Of a stretch of 64,000 bases of DNA, positions 59,251 through 64,000 are shown in pieces. A program made the position numbers and the translations under genes. Origin of the DNA: Flavobacteriales bacterium (GTDB taxonomy: Bacteria > Bacteroidota > Bacteroidia > Flavobacteriales_D > Sanyastnellaceae); NCBI GenBank assembly GCA_027491075.1, contig JAIXWX010000033.1, positions 1 through 64,000 of the forward strand, in the 5' to 3' direction. The notes below the pieces were generated by a model. That model was not told the DNA's origin. It made no database searches and saw nothing but the letters and a program-made list of their open reading frames with translations. The first letter of the stretch is position 1; every line of letters begins with the position of its first letter.

Positions 59251-59676
59251 TCAGAACACTTTAACAACGGCGAATAGCAAGATTAACGCATAAATAGAAA
59301 TCGTGATAATCAATAGAATTCCATAAAATGTCATTAAACGATAAAAATATCTTATAGACACTTCCAGTTCATCCTTATCCATTGATTCAATGGCGTTCAT
59401 TCCCGTAGTGCTTGCCCTGTAGCCAAAGTACGCAGGTAGAAACCCCAAAAAAACAAACAATAACATTCCCAAAAACAGGATCAACCCTTCCAAATCATTT
59501 CCACGAATCCCTCTTAGAGAAAACAAGGCGCCGAGGACACTCAAGCCCAAAACAACAAATCCAGTAATTGCCATGAATCTCATCCAACGATAAGCTCCGA
59601 AAAGATCAGCTCTAGCATCTGGGGTAAGTTGTAAATTGGAGTTATCTGAAAAATTTTTGTCGAGTGTTTCTTCCAT
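59251..59676 (-). CDS. Integral membrane protein (DUF5362-like)
   Basis: 141 aa with four TM segments; the family assignment is a guess. Confidence 0.6.
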   Translation of the reverse strand: MEETLDKNFSDNSNLQLTPDARADLFGAYRWMRFMAITGFVVLGLSVLGALFSLRGIRGNDLEGLILFLGMLLFVFLGFLPAYFGYRASTTGMNAIESMDKDELEVSIRYFYRLMTFYGILLIITISIYALILLFAVVKVF

Positions 59677-59698
59677 ATTTCGTGTTTTTTTTAAGAGA

Positions 59699-60325
59699 TT
59701 AAGTTGTTTGTACCTGAACCTTTGCTAAAGGATCAAACAAATATACACTTCCGGTGCTTAGTTCGACGCACTGTATTCTCTTTCTAAGCTTGTTGCCCTT
59801 TTTAAAGGATCTCCTTTCTCTCCCATACTTGAATATGGTATTTGCGGGTAACTCATTCAAGATATGAACGTTGTCACTTCTTCGATCATACTTTGTGAGC
59901 GCTGCGAACAGATTGTAATCGCTGTGCGTTGTGGCTCCGGGATCTACTAGGTATCGCTTCAATGGACCCTCAATGTCTGAGGGAAAAACATCTTTTCCAA
60001 TAAAGGGCTTCATGGTGAAACGAAACGACTGCTTCCATTCTTCCCCGTGTGGTTTTATGCGATGACCAAATTCCAAATGTGCTACCAAATGCGCCAGCTC
60101 ATGCATTAAGGTTATCAAGAAAGCATACGGATTTAGATTACCATTTACAGAAATTTCGTGCATTTGTCCCTTCATTCCCGCACGAAAGTCGCCATGCTTC
60201 GTCGATCGAGGTTGTGTGATGGTGAGATGATGCGGATACTTACGCAGCAATTCACATGCGATATCCAAGGAGGATTCAGGCAAAAACCGCTTTAATGCAG
60301 ATTCTAAATCAGTTGATTTTTTCAC
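59699..60325 (-). CDS. SprT-like zinc-binding domain protein
   Basis: LMHELAHLVAHLEFGHRIKPHGEEWKQSFRFTM; GTG start. Confidence 0.88.
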   Translation of the reverse strand: MKKSTDLESALKRFLPESSLDIACELLRKYPHHLTITQPRSTKHGDFRAGMKGQMHEISVNGNLNPYAFLITLMHELAHLVAHLEFGHRIKPHGEEWKQSFRFTMKPFIGKDVFPSDIEGPLKRYLVDPGATTHSDYNLFAALTKYDRRSDNVHILNELPANTIFKYGRERRSFKKGNKLRKRIQCVELSTGSVYLFDPLAKVQVQTT

Positions 60326-60461
60326 TTGTCACCTCTCCAGTCCATTGGATTTGATCCTCCCATTTCGGGCAAGTATTGCATCTGTTTTTCTTGTTAGTTT
60401 TACAACCAACCCCCATAACAATACTGGCCAATAAGAGGCAAATAGTAAGAACTCTTTTCAT
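60309..60461 (-). CDS. 50-aa predicted lipoprotein
   Basis: My translation: MKRVLTICLLLASIVMGVGCKTNKKNRCNTCPKWEDQIQWTGEVTSEKIN*. Lipobox GVGC; stop overlaps the sprT-like start; below the ORF-track cutoff. Confidence 0.75.
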   Translation of the reverse strand: MKRVLTICLLLASIVMGVGCKTNKKNRCNTCPKWEDQIQWTGEVTSEKIN

Positions 60462-60479
60462 ACTTCAAAAATAACAAAA

Positions 60480-61244
60480 TCAACGAGACTCTCTCAAGGT
60501 ATCGCGTATTTCCTTCATGAACTCAGAGGGGAAAACAAAGTCATTCAATTCCTGGTTATTGGTGCGGAGAATTTCATTTTTATTACCACTCCACCAAAGT
60601 TGGCCTTGGTAAATAAAGTTGATGTAATCACCAATTTCAATGACCGAATTCATATCGTGAGAAACGACCACCGTAGTGATATTAAACTCATAAGTAATTT
60701 CTCGAATCAAGTTATCAATAACAATAGCTGTTTGCGGATCCAAACCAGAGTTCGGTTCATCGCAAAACAGGTACTTTGGATTCATGGCTATCGCCCTTGC
60801 AATACCCGTTCTCTTCTGCATTCCTCCACTGATTTCACTGGGGTACAGTTTATTCTTTCCCGTAAGATTTACCCGCTGCAAACAGAAGTCCACTCTGTCT
60901 TTTATCTCTGCGGGAGAAAGCTTACTAAACATCTTAAGCGGAAACATGATATTCTCTTCCACTGTCATGGAATCAAAGAGTGCACTTCCTTGAAAGAGCA
61001 TTCCCATTTCCTGTCTTACTGATCTTCTTGACCAACGATCCATGGAGGTGAAATTCCGTTCATCGAAGAGTATCTCCCCCTTATTCACTTCCATCAATCC
61101 AACGATGCATTTGGTCAGTACCGACTTCCCAGATCCTGATCTGCCAATGATGAAATTCACCTTTCCTGGATGAAAATTCACCGTGATGTCTTTCAATACA
61201 TCATTGCCATCAAAGCTTTTCGATATGTTATTTACTTGTATCAA
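60480..61244 (-). CDS. ABC transporter ATP-binding protein, MlaF-like
   Basis: Walker A IGRSGSGKSVLTK, EISGGMQKRTGIARAI, Walker B YLFCDEPNSGLDP. Confidence 0.93.
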   Translation of the reverse strand: MIQVNNISKSFDGNDVLKDITVNFHPGKVNFIIGRSGSGKSVLTKCIVGLMEVNKGEILFDERNFTSMDRWSRRSVRQEMGMLFQGSALFDSMTVEENIMFPLKMFSKLSPAEIKDRVDFCLQRVNLTGKNKLYPSEISGGMQKRTGIARAIAMNPKYLFCDEPNSGLDPQTAIVIDNLIREITYEFNITTVVVSHDMNSVIEIGDYINFIYQGQLWWSGNKNEILRTNNQELNDFVFPSEFMKEIRDTLRESR

Positions 61245-61984
61245 AGCAGTAGCAATTGGGTAATGACATAATTAGAGATCATAATGAGGACAATACTATA
61301 TACTACCGCACGCGTAGAACTTTGCCCAACTTCCAACGCCCCTCCCTTTGTATAGTATCCATGGTAGCTGCTTACAGAAGTTATGATGAATGCAAATACC
61401 ACAGACTTAATGAGGGTATAAGAAACTTGAAAGGGCTCGAAATAATATGTAAGACCATATTGATAATCCGTGAGGGAGATAACCCCTGTGCTAACACCTA
61501 TAGCCGCTCCCGCTGAAATCCCGCAGGCCATGGCCAAGATTACCATGAATGGAAAAATAAACATCGCAGCAACAATTTTGGGAAGTATTAGATAACTCGC
61601 TGAATTCACACCCATGATATCCATTGCATCTATCTGCTCTGTGATTCTCATTGTTCCAATTTCAGAAGCAATATTGGAGCCTACTTTCCCGCTTAAGATG
61701 AGACTGACTATCGTAGAACTAAACTCGAGGATCATGGTCTGTCGAGTGGTATAACCGATGGTCCATTTTGGAATCCATCCGCTGTCAATATTGGCAGCAG
61801 TTTGGAGTGTTACTACCGCTCCCATAAACAATGAGAGCAATGCCACAATTCCCAATGATTGAATACCAATTTTATCAATTTCCTCTACAATGAGTTTGCG
61901 ATAAACCTTACCCTTCTCGGGTCTGGTAAACACATTTACCATGAGAATATAGTATCGCCCAATATGTCTGTAGATAGAACTCAT
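61241..61984 (-). CDS. ABC transporter permease, MlaE-like
   Basis: GSNIASEIGTMRITEQIDAMDIMGVNSASYLILPKIVA signature of the MlaE family. Confidence 0.93.
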   Translation of the reverse strand: MSSIYRHIGRYYILMVNVFTRPEKGKVYRKLIVEEIDKIGIQSLGIVALLSLFMGAVVTLQTAANIDSGWIPKWTIGYTTRQTMILEFSSTIVSLILSGKVGSNIASEIGTMRITEQIDAMDIMGVNSASYLILPKIVAAMFIFPFMVILAMACGISAGAAIGVSTGVISLTDYQYGLTYYFEPFQVSYTLIKSVVFAFIITSVSSYHGYYTKGGALEVGQSSTRAVVYSIVLIMISNYVITQLLLL

Positions 61985-62007
61985 TCTGACAAATATAAGA
62001 AGTGCTT

Positions 62008-63333
62008 CTATCGAAAGATATTCAATCTTTCAGCATCGAGTCGTAGAAAAATAAAGAGCAACAGTGTGAACCCCATTAGAGAACTTCCACCGTAGCTGAA
62101 GAAAGGCAATGGAATCCCGATAATTGGAGCAAGACCTATGACCATTCCCACATTGATTAATAGGTGCATAAAGAAAATGCTTGCCACACAATAGCCATAA
62201 ACTCTAGAAAACTGAGAGCGCTGTCTTTCAGCCATATTGATAATACGAATAATGAGCAAAACGAAGGTGCCAATGAGCACCAAACTTCCAAAAAACCCCC
62301 ATTCTTCAGCCACCGCGGAAAAAATAAAGTCAGTCCATTGTTCTGGCACATAGTTGTTTTGTGTCATGGGACCTTGAAGATACCCTTGACCAAAAACTCC
62401 TCCAGATCCAACGGTGATTTTCGCCATTTGAGAGTTATAGTCCGCTCCTTCTCTTTCTACAGGCATGGAGAGCATTACATAAATACGCTCGCGGTGGTGT
62501 GATTCAAGAACATTTTCAACAATATAGCTGACAGAAAGAGAAAACAAAAGACTTGCAACAGTGCTTACTGCAATGATCCAGTAAAGCAATTTTCTATTCC
62601 TAGGAACAATAAAGTTTCGAACGAAAACAATTCCCAGAATAGCCAAAATGGTAACGATTACTACCAATAGATAAATTCCATTCTGCTCTCCGAAAAACGG
62701 AAAGTCGATGGTACCGGCGCCGCTCACAATACTTAGTACACCAAATACAATCGCTCCCAGTCCAATAATAAGAACGTTGCCTGATAATCCTTCCCGATAC
62801 ATCACAAAAATGAATGCAACAAATGTCAAAACCGAGCCCACGTCAGGCTGAATTAGAATCAACAAAGCTGGAAATCCGATGATGCCCGCTGCTACTAATC
62901 GTGTTTTCCAATTTTTAAATTTCGCACCTGTACTACTGATGTATTTTGATAAGAGCAATCCGACTCCTATTTTGGAGAACTCTGAAGGCTGAATACCAAA
63001 GGATCCAACTCCAAACCACGCTTTTGCACCGTTTACTTCTTTTCCAACCACCAATACTAAGGCCAATAGCAAGACAAAGAAGCCATAAATGAAAAGCGCG
63101 AGTTTATTGAAGAAATCGCCTTCCATATAAAGCATGACGAGCGCCAAAAAGAAAGAAATCAAGATGAACAAAAACTGACGTCCATATTCTTTAGAAAAGT
63201 CGAAAATGAAAGGATGAGATGCGTCGTATGCCGCGCTGTAAATATTCATCCAACCGAAAAGCACTAAAAAAATATAGATGGAAACCGTAGTCCAATCTAC
63301 CCGAGTCAATGTTATGTTTTGTTGATTCTTCAT
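62008..63333 (-). CDS. rodA: Rod shape-determining protein RodA (SEDS glycosyltransferase)
   Basis: Multi-TM; GAKAWFGVGSFGIQPSEFSKIGV; LPFFSYGGSSLMGF. Confidence 0.94.
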   Translation of the reverse strand: MKNQQNITLTRVDWTTVSIYIFLVLFGWMNIYSAAYDASHPFIFDFSKEYGRQFLFILISFFLALVMLYMEGDFFNKLALFIYGFFVLLLALVLVVGKEVNGAKAWFGVGSFGIQPSEFSKIGVGLLLSKYISSTGAKFKNWKTRLVAAGIIGFPALLILIQPDVGSVLTFVAFIFVMYREGLSGNVLIIGLGAIVFGVLSIVSGAGTIDFPFFGEQNGIYLLVVIVTILAILGIVFVRNFIVPRNRKLLYWIIAVSTVASLLFSLSVSYIVENVLESHHRERIYVMLSMPVEREGADYNSQMAKITVGSGGVFGQGYLQGPMTQNNYVPEQWTDFIFSAVAEEWGFFGSLVLIGTFVLLIIRIINMAERQRSQFSRVYGYCVASIFFMHLLINVGMVIGLAPIIGIPLPFFSYGGSSLMGFTLLLFIFLRLDAERLNIFR

Positions 63334-64000
63334 CGATCGAGAAAATTAGCTTCAAGAATTCTCTTTTCTTCGGCTTTATTGCTCACTGTATCTGTCAAGT
63401 ATTTCTCAATCATCATGCTGGCGATAGGTGCGGCCCAAGTACCACCAAATCCAGCGTTCTCCACATACACAGCCATTGCAATTTTGGGATCATCTTTGGG
63501 TGCAAAGCAAACAAACACAGCGTGATCTTCTTTCGGTTCGTTTTGAACTGTTCCTGTTTTTCCACAAATGACGATATCCTTGAGTTTGGCTCTATTGGCT
63601 GTTCCACCTGGCCCTACCACTTTCTCCATTGCATCAACCACCACTCTAAAATGTGCCGTATCAATTCCTGTATCATACCGCACTAAGAATTCATCTCTCG
63701 GCTTTCCACCGTTGCCAATTTGTTTAACGGTATGCGGAGAAACATACCATCCTCTATTCGCAATGACACAAGCCAAGTTGCACATTTGAATTGGCGTAAT
63801 GAGCATCTCTCCTTCACCAATACTCAATGAATATATGGTAGAGTAAGCCCATTGCAACTCTCCATACCACTTATCGTAATAGGAAACTCCAGGCACTAAT
63901 CCAGTTTTCACTCCAGGAATATCGGTTTTGAGATTACTTCCAAAACCAAAACGCTTGATATAGCCTTGCCAAATATCTAAACCTATTCGAGCGTCTTTAA
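63330..64000 (-). CDS. mrdA: Penicillin-binding protein 2, C-terminal part (truncated by window edge)
   Basis: SIGEGEMLITPIQMCNLACVIANRGWYVSPH; CGKTGT (KTG motif); frame stays open to position 64000 (KDARIGLDIWQGYIKRFGFGSNLKTDIPGVKTG). Confidence 0.92.
   Translation of the reverse strand, partial: KDARIGLDIWQGYIKRFGFGSNLKTDIPGVKTGLVPGVSYYDKWYGELQWAYSTIYSLSIGEGEMLITPIQMCNLACVIANRGWYVSPHTVKQIGNGGKPRDEFLVRYDTGIDTAHFRVVVDAMEKVVGPGGTANRAKLKDIVICGKTGTVQNEPKEDHAVFVCFAPKDDPKIAMAVYVENAGFGGTWAAPIASMMIEKYLTDTVSNKAEEKRILEANFLDR

Overview
A 64-kb stretch of ordinary, densely coded chromosome from a Bacteroidota bacterium, probably Flavobacteriales-like. The lineage call rests on type IX secretion (T9SS) sorting domains, a PorP/SprF protein, TAnnTTTG promoter boxes, and an F0F1 operon that lacks atpD/atpC. 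I find about 61 protein-coding genes, one tRNA-Leu(UAG), and several hairpin terminators. I see no CRISPR array, transposase, integrase or rRNA. Housekeeping genes include hflX, manC, fumC, prfB, recX, ribF, rsmI, hemW, atpBEFHAG, mnmH-selD, rnhB, rpmH, tig, gcvH, a proline dehydrogenase, mlaE/mlaF-like genes, rodA and mrdA (cut by the window edge). Accessory content is mostly T9SS cargo. The observations most worth a second look are: (1) a programmed +1 frameshift in prfB, which the ORF track splits; (2) two adjacent giant secreted proteins with different N-termini and a shared C-terminal region of about 425 aa, with a possible relative elsewhere in the window; (3) a two-gene unit in which a ComEA-like helix-hairpin-helix domain is joined to a predicted outer-membrane beta-barrel; (4) two mini-proteins that appear to be only a signal peptide plus a sorting-domain-like fold; (5) small genes missing from the ORF track (rpmH and a 50-aa lipoprotein); (6) terminator hairpins that abut or overlap the next gene's start signals. 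No strong evidence of a wholly new multi-gene system was found; items 2-4 are the best candidates.
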